A program made the position numbers and the translations under genes. This document shows, piece by piece, positions 11,043-22,926 of a stretch of 64,000 nt of DNA. Each line of letters starts with the position of its first letter. Position 1 is the stretch's first letter. Below the pieces are notes generated by a model. It saw only the letters and a list, made by a program, of their open reading frames with translations. It ran no database searches and was not told the origin of the DNA. The DNA comes from Arabidopsis thaliana (lineage: Eukaryota; Streptophyta; Magnoliopsida; Brassicales; Brassicaceae): positions 4,650,101-4,714,100 of the forward strand of contig NC_003074.8 in the NCBI RefSeq assembly GCF_000001735.4, written 5' to 3'.

Positions 11043-12974
11043 TTAAGCAGCCCATGGTATGAATCCCATGGCGCAGCTCAGCCTGAAAGTGACGAATATC
11101 AGATATATTGCAATGAGTCCAACACCTAAGGTTCTGCTAGGTTGCATGTCGTTGCGCGGGAGTATCACCATAGCCCAAACCAAACCGAGTACTAGAAACC
11201 CAAGTGTGTAGAATAGGCTTTTGTCTTCTGGTAGCATGTATGTGTCAGGACTCTTGGACCATGCGCCAAAAAGCATCGACATACCTAGCCCGACGAGTGT
11301 GTTGAACATTGGACCGGCGTAGCATCCCGATAGAGCGATTTGTACACCATCCCCACCGTTCATTGTCAATGCGATATTCGATACTAAGTCACCCATTGAG
11401 TTTCCCCAAGCAAGTACTGTTAGCGCAAGTATCGACGGGTTGATTCCGTAAATCTCACCAAATGTCACCAGAAGAGCAACGAGTTCGTTTGCTATCATGT
11501 AGAACCATACGATGCTCATTATAAACCCACCAAGAACCCAAGGGATCAAGAATCTTCGAGGTGGGTGATCAGGTTCTGTGTTTTTGTAAGCCAGAAAGCC
11601 AAGAGTGGAGCCTATAACAACGCTGAAAAAGTATGCGACACCACAAGCTTGGAGACTCACATCGTCTTGGCTACTCCAGAGAGACGCCAAAAGGACAGGC
11701 GCTAATGAGACGCTGGCCACAGCATATGTCTTTGACCATGTATCTTCTTCGACCGATGGAATTGTTAATCTCCTTGGAATGGTCAGCGGAATTTCCAACA
11801 AGGAAGTGAATTTAGTACATGAGGAGCTCTCTACTTCTGCAGTGTCATCAATCCATCCCCAAGGTGGCCTGTCTTCATCATGTACACTAACTTTTGCGAA
11901 ATGGTTTGAATAGATGGCCACATTTGACGCCCACATCCACTGAGGAAGACTCTGTAGCCGAGGTGGACCATCCTCAGTCTCAGTTTCTATCAAGGGGGTA
12001 TTCATTGGCATATCCTCTCCAACACTCGGGGAAAACACACTTCCTTGCATAGGTAGCAAAGGAGTAAGAGCCTCTAGTTTAAACCTCTTAGCATGTTTTC
12101 TCAGAATCACATTCGCTGCCACAAGGAAAGCATAAACCACATATATTGAGACAAACGCGATGGCAATCCGGACTGTCACTCTACCAACCATCAAAATCAC
12201 CAGCAAAGACACAAGCGAGAAAAGGAAGAAACTCAAGTCTCTGATGAAGCAATTCTTATCGATCTTGACTTCCTTATCCGCAACACAAAGCGAAACAATC
12301 CCTACAACAACAGAAGTAACAAACACAGCACCACCCAAGACGCTGTTAAGACCAACTTCTCCTTTATCTGTACCAACAAAAGCAGCTATACTAGCAAACA
12401 CATCTGGTGCTCCATTCCCAAGAGGAAGTAAAGTAACACCAGCAACAGTTGGAGGCAGCCTCAAAAGCTTTGAAAGCTTCTCCAGTGAACAACAAAAGTA
12501 ATCAGCAGCAGTATTACCCAACAGATAAAACAAAGCAACAAGCCAAACACCTAACATCATGTAACCCAAGATACTGAAATCTCTACAGGAGCAGTAAAAG
12601 AAGCTGAGGTAATCAAAGAATCCATCAGGGGAACAAATTGGGTTTGCTTTTAAGAACTCGCATTGATCAGCATAACCCATGTGTTTGTGTAACCCTGAGC
12701 ATAAAACAGTACTACTGCTACTCAAGCTGCTATTATTACCAGAACCATTCGTTTCAATTTGCCTCGCATTTCTACGAATTACCATAAACTGGGTGATACC
12801 TCCGGAGGTTGAGCCACTACCACCATTGACGAAAGACGCGTTCCTTAACAAAGGGTTTCTGAGTAATTCGCTCCGATCAAAGAAGAAGCAAAACAGAACC
12901 AGAGCACAAATCCCATTGAAAACCCCTCGAAATTTGGGGGTTTTCGAGCTGTAAAGAAAACTAACCGCGCTCAT
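11043..12974 (-). CDS. CCX3: Cation/calcium exchanger, NCX-type antiporter
   Basis: Intronless 643-aa frame from ATG 12974, matching AT3G14070. There is an N-terminal hydrophobic segment (about 20-32), a Cys-containing lumenal stretch, then two blocks of about five to six membrane spans around a hydrophilic loop (about 295-420). The two inverted alpha repeats carry the cation-binding signatures GNGAPD (186-191) and GNSMGD (524-529). CCX family members exchange H+ or Na+ for K+, Na+, Mn2+ or Ca2+. From the literature, CCX3 acts on endomembranes. The paralogue CCX4 lies in the duplicated segment of chromosome 1. No disabling change is seen. Confidence 0.95.
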   Translation of the reverse strand: MSAVSFLYSSKTPKFRGVFNGICALVLFCFFFDRSELLRNPLLRNASFVNGGSGSTSGGITQFMVIRRNARQIETNGSGNNSSLSSSSTVLCSGLHKHMGYADQCEFLKANPICSPDGFFDYLSFFYCSCRDFSILGYMMLGVWLVALFYLLGNTAADYFCCSLEKLSKLLRLPPTVAGVTLLPLGNGAPDVFASIAAFVGTDKGEVGLNSVLGGAVFVTSVVVGIVSLCVADKEVKIDKNCFIRDLSFFLFSLVSLLVILMVGRVTVRIAIAFVSIYVVYAFLVAANVILRKHAKRFKLEALTPLLPMQGSVFSPSVGEDMPMNTPLIETETEDGPPRLQSLPQWMWASNVAIYSNHFAKVSVHDEDRPPWGWIDDTAEVESSSCTKFTSLLEIPLTIPRRLTIPSVEEDTWSKTYAVASVSLAPVLLASLWSSQDDVSLQACGVAYFFSVVIGSTLGFLAYKNTEPDHPPRRFLIPWVLGGFIMSIVWFYMIANELVALLVTFGEIYGINPSILALTVLAWGNSMGDLVSNIALTMNGGDGVQIALSGCYAGPMFNTLVGLGMSMLFGAWSKSPDTYMLPEDKSLFYTLGFLVLGLVWAMVILPRNDMQPSRTLGVGLIAIYLIFVTFRLSCAMGFIPWAA

Positions 12975-13718
12975 TATTCAAAACTTTATATTACCAAGCA
13001 AGCATCGATGATCATAAACCCCAAAACCTAACCGAACCAGAAAGGGGCCTAGGGTTTCAAGCAAACAAGATACGATATTGAAAAACCCAAGGATCCTCAG
13101 TTTCGATCAGGTGGTCACCAAGATTAATCAGCGATCGAGAAATTGTAATAAACCTGGGAATTTAGAGTTGGGAAAAGAGAATTGGCAAAAGAGAAATGGT
13201 GTGCTACGAAACAATGGTGAGGAATCTGCGCCGGTCAAAACAATGTTCAGGTTCATTTGACACGGAATCATATCAAACGATAGACGTGGCATTCTTTTCA
13301 TTTTTCTAAAAACTGATGATTCGTTAGTTGTCTAGTTGATCATAATAAAATGATCAATAAAAAATAACATATCACAAATTTTAGACTTTAGGGCGTATTA
13401 TTTGACTATTTAAAACGACAATGATACTACTTTACTCAGTCGTGGTTACTGGTTCGTTAGAAAGAGACATTCTAATGTTCGATTCATTATGAGAATACAT
13501 ATACTTTCTTGTCGATTCCCCATGGGAAAAGACAATCTTCTAACTCATTAAAATAACGAAAATAGCTTTTAAGTATTTCTGTACATTTTGTAAATATAAA
13601 TAAACATTTTCGAGTATTGGACTCATAAAGATAAATAGATAATAGTCAATAAGTAGTATTTACAACAGCAAATACAAATTTTACCGCCAAAAAAGGAAGG
13701 AAAGTAAGAACAAAAGCT
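12975..13718. other. CCX3 5' leader and promoter, then intergenic, then lipase 3' UTR
   Basis: A leader-like stretch extends to about 13250. The rest is AT-rich. A short open frame at 13078-13260 (+) is antisense to the probable leader and has no domain. Confidence 0.55.
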
Positions 13719-16238
13719 TCAAGGATGTTGTTCCACTGTTAGCTCTTGTATTAGCCGTTCGATCTGTCGCCTGTAAACAGGCATGAAATGATCGCTTATC
13801 ATCCTCTGCGATAACCTCACCTTACTATACAATGACCTCGGCGTCAGAAATATTCCTACTCTACCCTCCTCCACCGTCTCCACTGTCTCAGGCCTCTCGA
13901 GGGCAGAACCATCTTCGTCTTCTTCTTCGTTAGGCTCTACGGCCTCGGGCCGCACCGTGACAATATGCATGATTTTACCCGCTGGGAGGAATCTGCGGGA
14001 TTCTTTCATCTCGGCCGTCTGGCTCTCCGGCGGGGCCACACCGGCCTCTGCAATGACGGCTTCTTCTTCTTCTTTTATTTCTTTTGCCACATCGGTTTCT
14101 TCAGGTTGCTCCGAAGAATCGTGGTAAAGGTCATGCTCCAGTTGCTGCCATAGCTCAGCTTCAGTCATCCGCTCTTCCCGTGTGTCCATTTCCGCTGGAT
14201 CCTCACACTCGTCAAGATCAGTGGCTCCAAGACGAGGTGATGTTTCCTCGTAATTAGAACACTCGGCTTCTGATTTCCATTTCCCGGTGATTTCTTCATC
14301 CGTAACAAGAAGAGGATCCGAAGTTTCGGGTATATCTTGGGACATTGCTTCAGAAGTATCTAACTGATGTTCCGAGATTGACTGAGTAGCAGAGGCTCTG
14401 CGCCGGGGTCCCATACATGACCAAGAAGATATGCTTAGTGCAGGACGGGTCAGCATGCTTTGAGCTCTTCTCATCACAACCTGCAAAAGTTTTGTTTTAT
14501 TCACAAAATTTTAGAGTCTCAAGTTCTATATTAAGTTTATAAGGATATTTCTTATATTTTATTCTTACCTGTGTGCCACTAGAAACCGGGCGTAACATTG
14601 CACCAGCGCCAGCAACTTTTGCTTTGGCAGTGGCCATCGATGGAAGTCGTGATCCTAAAGCCGTCGCTGAGCGATAAACAGTGCTGAGGATTCGGGTGTG
14701 TTCGATTTGATTTCTCAGATCATTTAGCCAAGCAGATGCTGTTACCTGATGAAAAGGTGGAAGGGAAGAATAAATAGTTTATCTCAAGAAAACACAACAG
14801 ACGTTTTCCCAAGTATATAAATGAAGCATAGAATTTGGGTCTAGGAAGCTAACCTCAGCACGTAAGTCATCTACAGCTGCAGCAGAAAATGTAGGCACCA
14901 GATCAGCTCCGTTTATGACAGATACGATGAAGTCATTCCCAGAGTCGGCTAATTCCCAAGTCATACAAGCAGCTGAAGAAAATAGGTAGGAACAAGCACT
15001 AAGTCTTGTATCTTAAGAAGATATAAACATATATAATTGAAAACTAGATTGTATGAAAAACCTGGCGCAAATGTAACACATGTAGCTGTAGAGAGCATTT
15101 TCTGCTCCCGCATAATATATGTTAAAAGTGCAGCCGTTCCACCACCCAAAGAGTGCCCTACGATCTGCCAACAAAATGCAGGAGAATTACAATGTATAGG
15201 GCTAGAGACAATCTTTGGTTTCTCACACAATGGGTTTTAGGAAAAGTTGAAATAAAGATTAGAGAACGGGCTACAAAAGTACCTTGATTTTGTAATCTGG
15301 ATATTGCTCAAGACCCTTGAGAAGACAAGGGGTGGCAAGTTTAGCTATACACCGGGCAGCAGCAACCATACCACAATGAGCATAACCTAAGACCAAATTG
15401 CTGACCCCTCTTTCATTTACAACAGTATGATGGAACGGTACGATTGCTCCAGTTGCAGCAGTCAAGGTATCTTTGATGCTATGCGTTCCACGAATCAATA
15501 ACAGAAAATATTTTGTATTGTGATCGACAAGAACCGTAAAAGCTGGCTTCAATATCTACATGGTGCAAAATTCAAAACTAAACTTCTCAATTTCTATGTT
15601 GAAAAAGTGCCTAAGAGTTGAGAGTTGTTAAAGTTTACCCCAGCTTTGGGTTCATGAATAAGGACATTTTCCTTTGTAAAGCCGGTCTCTTCTAAGAAAA
15701 ACGGAAACGACTTCTTGGAAAAATGCCAACACAATGTCAACAAGTGCAAAAGATATTTGAGTTCAGTGGCTACTTCTGATCCTCTAAGTTCTACACTATC
15801 TTTACCACCAAAGACACGATCAACATGTAGAAGTCCCTACGGTTTTAGGTACACAATTACAAAAAGTTCAATTTTGACCACAAGATAATTAGAAAAAAAT
15901 CCAGAACTTAAGACCGTTAAAACGATGAAGAGATGTTATACCTGCCTCTTGATGAGAAAATTGATCCCAAACGCAAGATCACCAATAGGCCACTTCCCAA
16001 GAGTCTCAGAGTAAGTAAAACGAAGAGTCTCAGAAAGAGTAGAAATAGTCTCCAACCAAGTTGCCGGAGCTTGAATAAGCCTATGCGAAACACGGTCAAT
16101 CCTCAAAGAAGGACGAGAAGCAGAAGCTTCAGAATTCTCATCGTCAACGTCAGATGGACCAGCTATTAATTTCCGATTCAACGTGTAATATAAAAGAGCA
16201 GCTGCTCCAGCTGCTGTTGCCATAGTTGCAGTTGCCAT
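13719..16238 (-). CDS. Class 3 lipase, mono-/diacylglycerol lipase-like (AT3G14075 type)
   Basis: Seven exons: 16238-15942, 15836-15639, 15555-15283, 15164-15062, 14972-14854, 14745-14569 and 14480-13719. Together they give 642 aa. The start is the ATG at 16238, because the open frame further upstream begins only with TTG. An N-terminal hydrophobic segment (AAGAAALLYYTL) may anchor the protein. The alpha/beta-hydrolase core shows the strand LLLIRGTHS, then the nucleophile elbow GHSLGG with Ser261, spanning the start of exon 4. Asp and His of the triad are expected in exons 5-6 but I did not assign them. The last exon encodes a long acidic, low-complexity C-terminus. The family hydrolyses acylglycerols at a membrane; the true substrate is unknown. 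Confidence 0.9.
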
Positions 16239-17616
16239 GATCAATCTATCCCTAAAATCATCAATGAAACAAATTCGCTCAATCCAAGACGAAACTCAAT
16301 CTAATAAGAATACAAAATTTAAAGACAAAATCGATTGAAACTACATTGGATGCCACAATTTCAATCTCCAGATGCGTTCTTAAGTATCTCAGACTTATTC
16401 CAGAAATCTCCAAAAACATGTAAAGCTGGAAAATTGGATATAATTTCGTACAAAGAACATTCTTTTCACCAATTAACCCCAAAGAATTCGGGATACAAAA
16501 AAAAGAAGCCATTAATAGAAAACTCTCACTTTCCTGAAACTTCTCGAATACCACAACAAACCCTACTCCTGATAACTATCGCGTCTTTTAACCGATGCAA
16601 ATCATAAAATTGAATGTGATTTAGCTTAAAATTGAACAGGATCGGTGAACTATAGAAACAAAACCCTAAATCCTACCCCAAGAATAGCATCGTTAAAACA
16701 CGAAGTTCTTTGTGAATCAAACCTGGAAAAATAAGACGAAATCGTGACCTTAATTTGAGGGTTTTACAGTGGAGAAGGAAGGTTAAGGTTGCTTTAGCTT
16801 ATGTACGATATCTCCGGGAAGGGGAAGCTGCTTTCTCTCCGATGATGTTGTTAGCTACAAGATGCTGCAATGCAAAAGTGTGAAAACAGAATTTTTTGTT
16901 TTGCTTTAAATAAACTGCGCTACGTTTTTGTGCTAAGCGAACGCCGCGTAGTTTCGCGCCGCCGAGATCTGATGCTTACGTGGGAATATATTATTGGATG
17001 ACTTACCCATAAAAGCGTTTTAACATAAATCAAGCAGTAAATAATAATAGTGTTAAATCGACTTTTTTGGTCCATAAATTAAAATTTATTCGAAACAGAT
17101 ATTTTATTAGCTTGGAAGATTAGTCTCATTTATTTAAGAAACATTCAGTCACAATAATTATTAGGAAATTTAACATTAAATTGGAAAGTGCTTAAAGTAT
17201 TAAAGTACAACGTCTTATCTATCGAGTTAAGAAATCGTGGACATTGCTTGAAAATAATAAAAAAGGGACAGTGGACGGATTTGCTCGCTAGTTTTCTCTT
17301 CGAATTTTCCACAAACAAATTTTCTCAGCCAAAGTTCGATCGGATCTGGGTTTTATATTTTTTTGAAGAACCCGTGTCCGTCTTCGATCAGGTGTCGAAA
17401 GTCTCAATCTTTTTTAATCACTTTATCAATTTAAACCCTTTGGTCAAAACCCTAATTTAGATTTCTCTTTCCGTCTTCACTTTTTTTTTTTCCTGTCAAA
17501 GTTCGCGTTCAATAGCCAAATCTTATCTCTTCAGCTGGAATCTGACGAACATTATTATCATCGGTAGTGTTCTATAGAAAGACCGAAAGTTTTCTTCAAT
17601 TTCAAAGTCAGTGGCG
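16239..17616. promoter_or_regulatory. Divergent promoter region between lipase (-) and LSM1B (+)
   Basis: The lipase 5' leader probably reaches about 16860 and may contain an intron, with a possible acceptor just upstream of the ATG. The LSM1B leader probably starts near 17480-17520. Telo-box motifs AAACCCTAA occur at 16661-16669 and 17447-17455, one in each leader or proximal promoter. No coding gene is seen between. Confidence 0.6.
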
Positions 17617-18889
17617 ATGTCGTGGGCTGGTCCTGAAGAAATTTATCTTTCAACATCACTCGCTAGTTATCTCGATAGTAAATCCGTCTCTCTTTCTCTC
17701 TGTTTCACATATTTGTTGAACCGTATGAATGCATGTAGTTAAAATAATTGGCCGTGATGGCTCTGTACGCATTTGGGAGCTCAATTTTGCAAACAATTCT
17801 CTGTTTTTTTGACGTTTGATTTTGACTTCTTATTGATATATAGGCTGTACTATTTTGTGGCTGTATCCAAAGCTTGTCAATTTTGGTGTTGAATTGTCTC
17901 AAAGAGACATTCATTGATTAAGATATTGATTATTGAATCAAAGCTTTAGTTTTTTTTTAATTGGGTCAAATCTAACTGTTCATCAGTTATTGTTGTCAAG
18001 CTAAATTTTAGCATGCGTGAGAGATTAGATGTGATTGAGGTTGCTGGCTCACTCTTTATTCAACTTACGAAGTATAAACTTTAACCTTTGTTGAAATTTA
18101 ATTCACTATCGGCTTTTTGATGTTGGTTCTTTGAGTTTAAAAGTCAATGATCTTCTTTTGCTGATGTTTTTGGGCTATGAGTTAGTTCTCAATCTCATTT
18201 GGCGTACCGTTTTCTTTTTTAGATATGAATCAATGTGCATCAGTTACTTATGTATGTTGGCTCTGCTCTTGATGATGCAGGAAAACTACTTGTGCTTCTT
18301 AGAGATGGTAGAAAGCTAATGGGAACACTCCGTTCCTTTGATCAATTCGGTATTCACTTTTCTTTCCATGTTTCTAGATTTACGATATTGTTGATGAGCG
18401 GGAGAGATTTGACTTTTTTTTGTTCGTTGTAAATACACAGCCAATGCGGTTCTAGAAGGTGCGTGTGAGAGGGTAATTGTTGGTGAACAATACTGTGACA
18501 TTCCTTTAGGCCTCTATGTAATCCGTGGAGAGAATGTTGTTTTGATTGGTGAGCTGGTAAGACTTCTCCTTGTTTGTCTTTTCTTGCTGTGTCACCTCGT
18601 GTTTTCCAATTCACTGAGTTTGACCTTAAACTATGTATTAGGACACGGAGAGAGAAGAGCTTCCTCCACATATGATTCGCGTCTCAGAGGCAGAGATTAA
18701 AAGGGTAAGACATCGCATAACATGTTCATTTTGATTAGCCAAATTTGATTCATTTGTGATGCTGTGTGCGTGCTGATGATTTGGTTTTCGGGAATCTGTC
18801 TGTTGATGCAGGCACAAAAGGTGGAGAGGGAAGCGAGTGAGCTGAGAGGAACAATGAGGAAGAGAATGGAGTTTCTTGACTTTGATTAA
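17617..18889 (+). CDS. LSM1B: LSM1B, subunit of the cytoplasmic LSM1-7 decapping activator
   Basis: Five exons: 17617-17677, 18281-18349, 18441-18556, 18642-18704 and 18812-18889. Joined they give exactly 128 aa (AT3G14080). The Sm fold covers about residues 10-85: Sm1 contains LLVLLRDGRKLMGTLRSFDQF and Sm2 contains GLYVIRGENVVLIGE. A charged helical tail follows (KRAQKVEREASEL), as expected for LSM1. The ring binds the 3' end of oligoadenylated mRNA in P-bodies and promotes decapping. The first intron is large (603 bp). The gene is tail-to-tail with EXO70D3. Confidence 0.97.
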
Positions 18890-19407
18890 ACCAGATTGTA
18901 TCCCCATTCATTATTGGCTTGATGCTCTGCTTTGGCTCGCAAGTTTTATGATGAGCCTTTTTGGTGTGTTGACTTAGGGGATCGACGCAATTCTTGTGTT
19001 TCATTTTGGATGAATATGACAATAAATCTGTGTACTTTTGTCTTTGGATCTATTTACCTTTTTAAGAAAAAAATGTTAAGCAATTTCTTTCTCTATTTTG
19101 GAACTTTTAAACAAGGAGCTTGCCTATGGCTACTACCAAACGGAACAAAAATGGAGCAAATGAGTAGAGGACGTCGCACATTGCAAAATTTACATGGTAC
19201 TTATTGGTTCTGTGATCAATCAGGACTTTTATAAATAGAAGACATATGGCACAAACAACAACACACAAATATGTTCACCTGGAGATTATTCCACCGGGCA
19301 GGAAACCCGTGAATAAAAATTCAAAGAATGGTTCTATTTCTATGACATCCTAATGTGACTGAAAAACGAAAGAAAGAAGATAGAACTCTCGGGTTTTCGA
19401 TCTTCTT
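18890..19407. other. Converging 3' UTRs of LSM1B (+) and EXO70D3 (-)
   Basis: A 518-bp gap between the two stop codons, so the 3' UTRs may approach or overlap. The open frame at 18932-19234 (+) has no domain and starts 43 nt after the LSM1B stop, so I treat it as noncoding. Confidence 0.6.
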
Positions 19408-21279
19408 TTATCGCCTCCTCAAGTGTGGTGGTGTGGTATATCCTTCGAAGAAATCTAGAACGATGGTCTCGATATCTTCAACCGAATATTTCAAATAGTT
19501 CTCAGGGTGTCTTCCACTCTCTATATGACCCCTGAACCTTCCAAGAAACGATCTATAAGCAGGGATTAGATGCTCGGATAGCGATATTCGGAGTTCTTCT
19601 CTAAGCTGAGCATCTGGAACCGACCATGTGGACTGAGTCCTGTGAACCTCTTCGAACATTGTATTGAATGCCTTAAACCTCTCTCTTAATGCACTTCTTG
19701 ATACACCTGAGGAGAAACTCCCACTCACATGTAATCCTTCATCTCTCAAACTATTCAGTACTCTGACCCATGTAGCTCTCTGGTAGTTTGTGGCAGCATG
19801 TCTAAATATCCCAGTGAGTTTCCTTAAATAATGGTCTCCAATCATCTCTCGTAGTTCTGGTGACCTTTTCACTTTCTGAACAATGTAATGGATGTTGTTC
19901 ATGATGAATATGTGAGCTAGAGATGTGTCTCTATAGTGCTTGGATTTCTCTTCTAAGTTGAAATGCAAGACCACAATCAACCATATCAAATGCAAATCCA
20001 ACGGAGATTTACTATCCAACTCCGTGAAATCCATATCCGGTGTGTTTGGATCAGAACCAGTAGAGGGATTCGACATGATGAGATCATCCAACGTTTGCTT
20101 ATAATCAGAGATCATAACAATGTAGTTCATCACATACCTTGTCAATGGATGAATCGTTCCTCCAGGGACAGGAACTATCGAAGGTTCGCGAAGAACCGCA
20201 TTCTCAAACTCCGAAAGTATACCTCTCGCTGCTTCCGCTAACCTCGATTGAATCTCAACAGCCTGAGCTCTAATAGCATCTGATGAATCTGAGTCAAAGA
20301 TTGCTTCAATATCCGGCAACATATCCGTTAAAGCATCATGTAAATCAAGAATCTTGAACAGCTTCTCAGGTGATCTTCTACTGATACTTATAGCTTCAGG
20401 GAAAGTGAAAAGTCTCAGAGCAGAAGCCTTCACTGTCTCCATGAAACAAGTCTCATCCATGGCAGTGCAAATACCATCAAAGAGCTGCTCACATAGTCTC
20501 TTCTCACTAGAGAAAACAACTCTAATGCAAACTTTAGCAGCACGAATCCATTTCCTGATCTTTCCTTCAACAACTTCCCACTCAAGCCTTTGAACATCAC
20601 CAATGCTTATCTTCACAATCCCAAGCTGCTTAAATATTGCTTCCATGGCTGATTTGCGAACAGTTCCATAGACTTGGATACATTCACGAGAGTAACCGGC
20701 GGCGACCATTCGTTGAACAATCGATCTTAGATCAGAAACTGCTTCCGGCGAAATCAGATCCATTTCTCGTATACTGCTAGTGGATCTGTAACTGCTTCTT
20801 CTACGAGTTAACCGGCTTGAACCGGAACCACCTGGAGAATTTAATTCTTCTTCTTCGGGAGTTACGGTGGTATCTTCTCCAACTTCGACGGTTAAAGACG
20901 GAGAGACTGATGGTTCCTCGAGGAAAAGTGAATCAGGCTCGAAAGTAGTTGTGTGGGAGAGAAGAATGTTACGGAACTCGTCTTCGAGTCTAGCCATAGC
21001 GATTTGAATAGCTGAGTTGGCTTTGACCTCGTGTTCATCGACTACGGTGGCGGCGGAGGTGGCGGCGGAGGAGGAAGAAGAAGAGAAAGAGACAGAAGAT
21101 AAGGACCGTTGGATTTCATCAACGGCTCGAAGAAACCGATCCACCTCATCACGATCGCTTTGGAAAATCATCTTCCCTCTTGCTCCATCAGTCGCTGCTG
21201 AGTCCCACCGGAGTATTATCCTCTCCGCTGTCTCTAAGTTCGAACCATCGGAATCTAAACTATTCTCCGGCGGTTCCAT
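19408..21279 (-). CDS. EXO70D3: Exocyst subunit EXO70, clade D
   Basis: Intronless 623-aa frame from ATG 21279 (AT3G14090). The N-terminus has an acidic and Ser-rich low-complexity region (about 60-170). The helical-rod Exo70 domain covers about 240-610, including QRATWVRVLNSLRDEG and the conserved C-terminal LIPAYRSFLGRFRG. The C-terminus YSVEDIETIVLDFFEG is typical of the family, which binds phosphoinositides there. It tethers secretory vesicles at the plasma membrane. Clade D members are reported to link autophagy to type-A response regulator turnover, which is literature knowledge rather than visible here. Being intronless is normal for most plant EXO70 genes. Confidence 0.96.
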   Translation of the reverse strand: MEPPENSLDSDGSNLETAERIILRWDSAATDGARGKMIFQSDRDEVDRFLRAVDEIQRSLSSVSFSSSSSSAATSAATVVDEHEVKANSAIQIAMARLEDEFRNILLSHTTTFEPDSLFLEEPSVSPSLTVEVGEDTTVTPEEEELNSPGGSGSSRLTRRRSSYRSTSSIREMDLISPEAVSDLRSIVQRMVAAGYSRECIQVYGTVRKSAMEAIFKQLGIVKISIGDVQRLEWEVVEGKIRKWIRAAKVCIRVVFSSEKRLCEQLFDGICTAMDETCFMETVKASALRLFTFPEAISISRRSPEKLFKILDLHDALTDMLPDIEAIFDSDSSDAIRAQAVEIQSRLAEAARGILSEFENAVLREPSIVPVPGGTIHPLTRYVMNYIVMISDYKQTLDDLIMSNPSTGSDPNTPDMDFTELDSKSPLDLHLIWLIVVLHFNLEEKSKHYRDTSLAHIFIMNNIHYIVQKVKRSPELREMIGDHYLRKLTGIFRHAATNYQRATWVRVLNSLRDEGLHVSGSFSSGVSRSALRERFKAFNTMFEEVHRTQSTWSVPDAQLREELRISLSEHLIPAYRSFLGRFRGHIESGRHPENYLKYSVEDIETIVLDFFEGYTTPPHLRRR

Positions 21280-22926
21280 CTAATAAATCAATCAGACAAC
21301 AACAAAAAATCAAAAACAGTATAAAGAAAACTTCAAAATTCGAAAGCCAATGAATGATTCTCACCTCCACCGATTCAAATTCTTCTCAGATGGAAATTCG
21401 TGAAGGAGATTGGTTGATTTTTTGGTAAGAAACCACTTCGGTTTTTTTTTTTTTGCTTATCGGAAGAAGTCTTAGCAAAGGCAAAGCTGTCTGTTTGTAT
21501 TGTTTTTAGTTTTAATTTTTGGAAGTTTCTGCGAGAGGTGGGAAATCGGAAAAAATAAGTCTTTGGACTTTTCAACTCCTCTTTGTGTGTACGTTGCCGA
21601 TAAATTTTAAACTTTTTTATTCCGAATTACTCGCCGGCGGCGTAAAATGCCCGGTAAAAACTTTTTTGGTTTGTCGAATTATTGGGTGAGATCTAGTCAT
21701 AAATGCTATTATGCCTAAAACAAAGTCCCACTTTCTCGATATAAAAAAAAAGACACACATCATGTCTTATTATGATCTTTCATTTCCATAGTGGGATCAC
21801 TTAAGCCAGTAATTTTGGAAACTTTTTTTTTTCAGTTATCTAAAAATATATATATATATATATATATGACATATACATTTTCAAATATACAATACTTTCA
21901 ATAAACTAAAATAATGTAGTTGTTTCTGTGCTACTAATTCGGATTTTTTCTTTACATAATTTTTGTTATAAATAGTTTACCTAAAATGTTATGACGTGGT
22001 TGGCCCATGTTGGCATGGCAAGGACATCAATTTGTATATGTAATCAAATTACCTGCGGATAAGAGAGTACCAATTTGGACATGTTTTTTTTTTTTGTATA
22101 TTTTTGAATAGTCGAGAAAATAAATGTAGATTGTCAAACCTCATAATGAGATGTGGTTGGTGGACCATACTTGATTTTAATCGAGCCGATTAAGTAAAGG
22201 AGATAATACAAGTTGTAGTCATGAATATTTAAGGTTATTGAATTGTTTGAACAATTAGGTTAACTTAACAATAAATTGAAAATTTGATATATCTCACATA
22301 CAAGATCATAATAATACAATTTTCTTTTTCAGTTCTCAATTTGTTTCTCTTTCACACAAAAAAATAATCCTCATTTTATTTGAGTCCTTAAATAAATTCA
22401 TCTAATCAGTCACAAAGACCGGACTAATCCAATATACACGCTTGGGTCCACAGAACAAGTTAGTCAGAAATACTGGTCCTCCTTTGATATCTGCAGGATA
22501 AACGACGTCGTCTTTAGATATGGGCTTGGGCCTAAGACTGGGCTGTCAGTAAGATAAGGAACGGACAAGGAGTATTATTGGCAGTCACTAAAAATGGTTG
22601 TCACAGTGCCGTGACGTTAGTTTCACCTGACTTGTTCTCTGAAAATTAGCAATAAAATAAATCGTGCTATAAATAGTTCACTTGTGCCGCACGGTCCCTC
22701 TCATCTTCTACGGACAGCTTCTTTCTCTTTCCTCTCTGATTTTTTTTTTCTCTTTCTACCTTTTTCTTTTTTTATTTTCTTTCTTTTTTTTTTGTTAGTT
22801 TTTTTTTTTTTCTTTCTTCATCTCGTGAACGATATAGTACCTGAACCCTAGCGGAGGAAAATCAAAAATTGTCTAGGAGAAACAAACAGAGATATCTTTC
22901 TTTCTTTTTATCAGTGGGGAAAAAAA
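21280..22926. promoter_or_regulatory. Divergent promoter region between EXO70D3 (-) and UBP1C (+)
   Basis: The EXO70D3 leader covers about 21280-21590. The middle is AT-rich with an (AT)11 tract at 21846-21867. UBP1C transcription probably starts near 22700, downstream of a TATAAATA at about 22669-22676. Its leader, about 22720-22830, is strikingly pyrimidine-rich. No other gene is seen. Confidence 0.55.
21846..21867. repeat. (AT)n dinucleotide microsatellite
   Basis: An uninterrupted AT alternation of 22 nt in intergenic DNA, likely length-polymorphic between accessions. Confidence 0.85.

Noticed and set aside
16239..16244. Upstream start MI- for the lipase
   Set aside because: It begins with TTG, not ATG; the first ATG in frame is at 16238.
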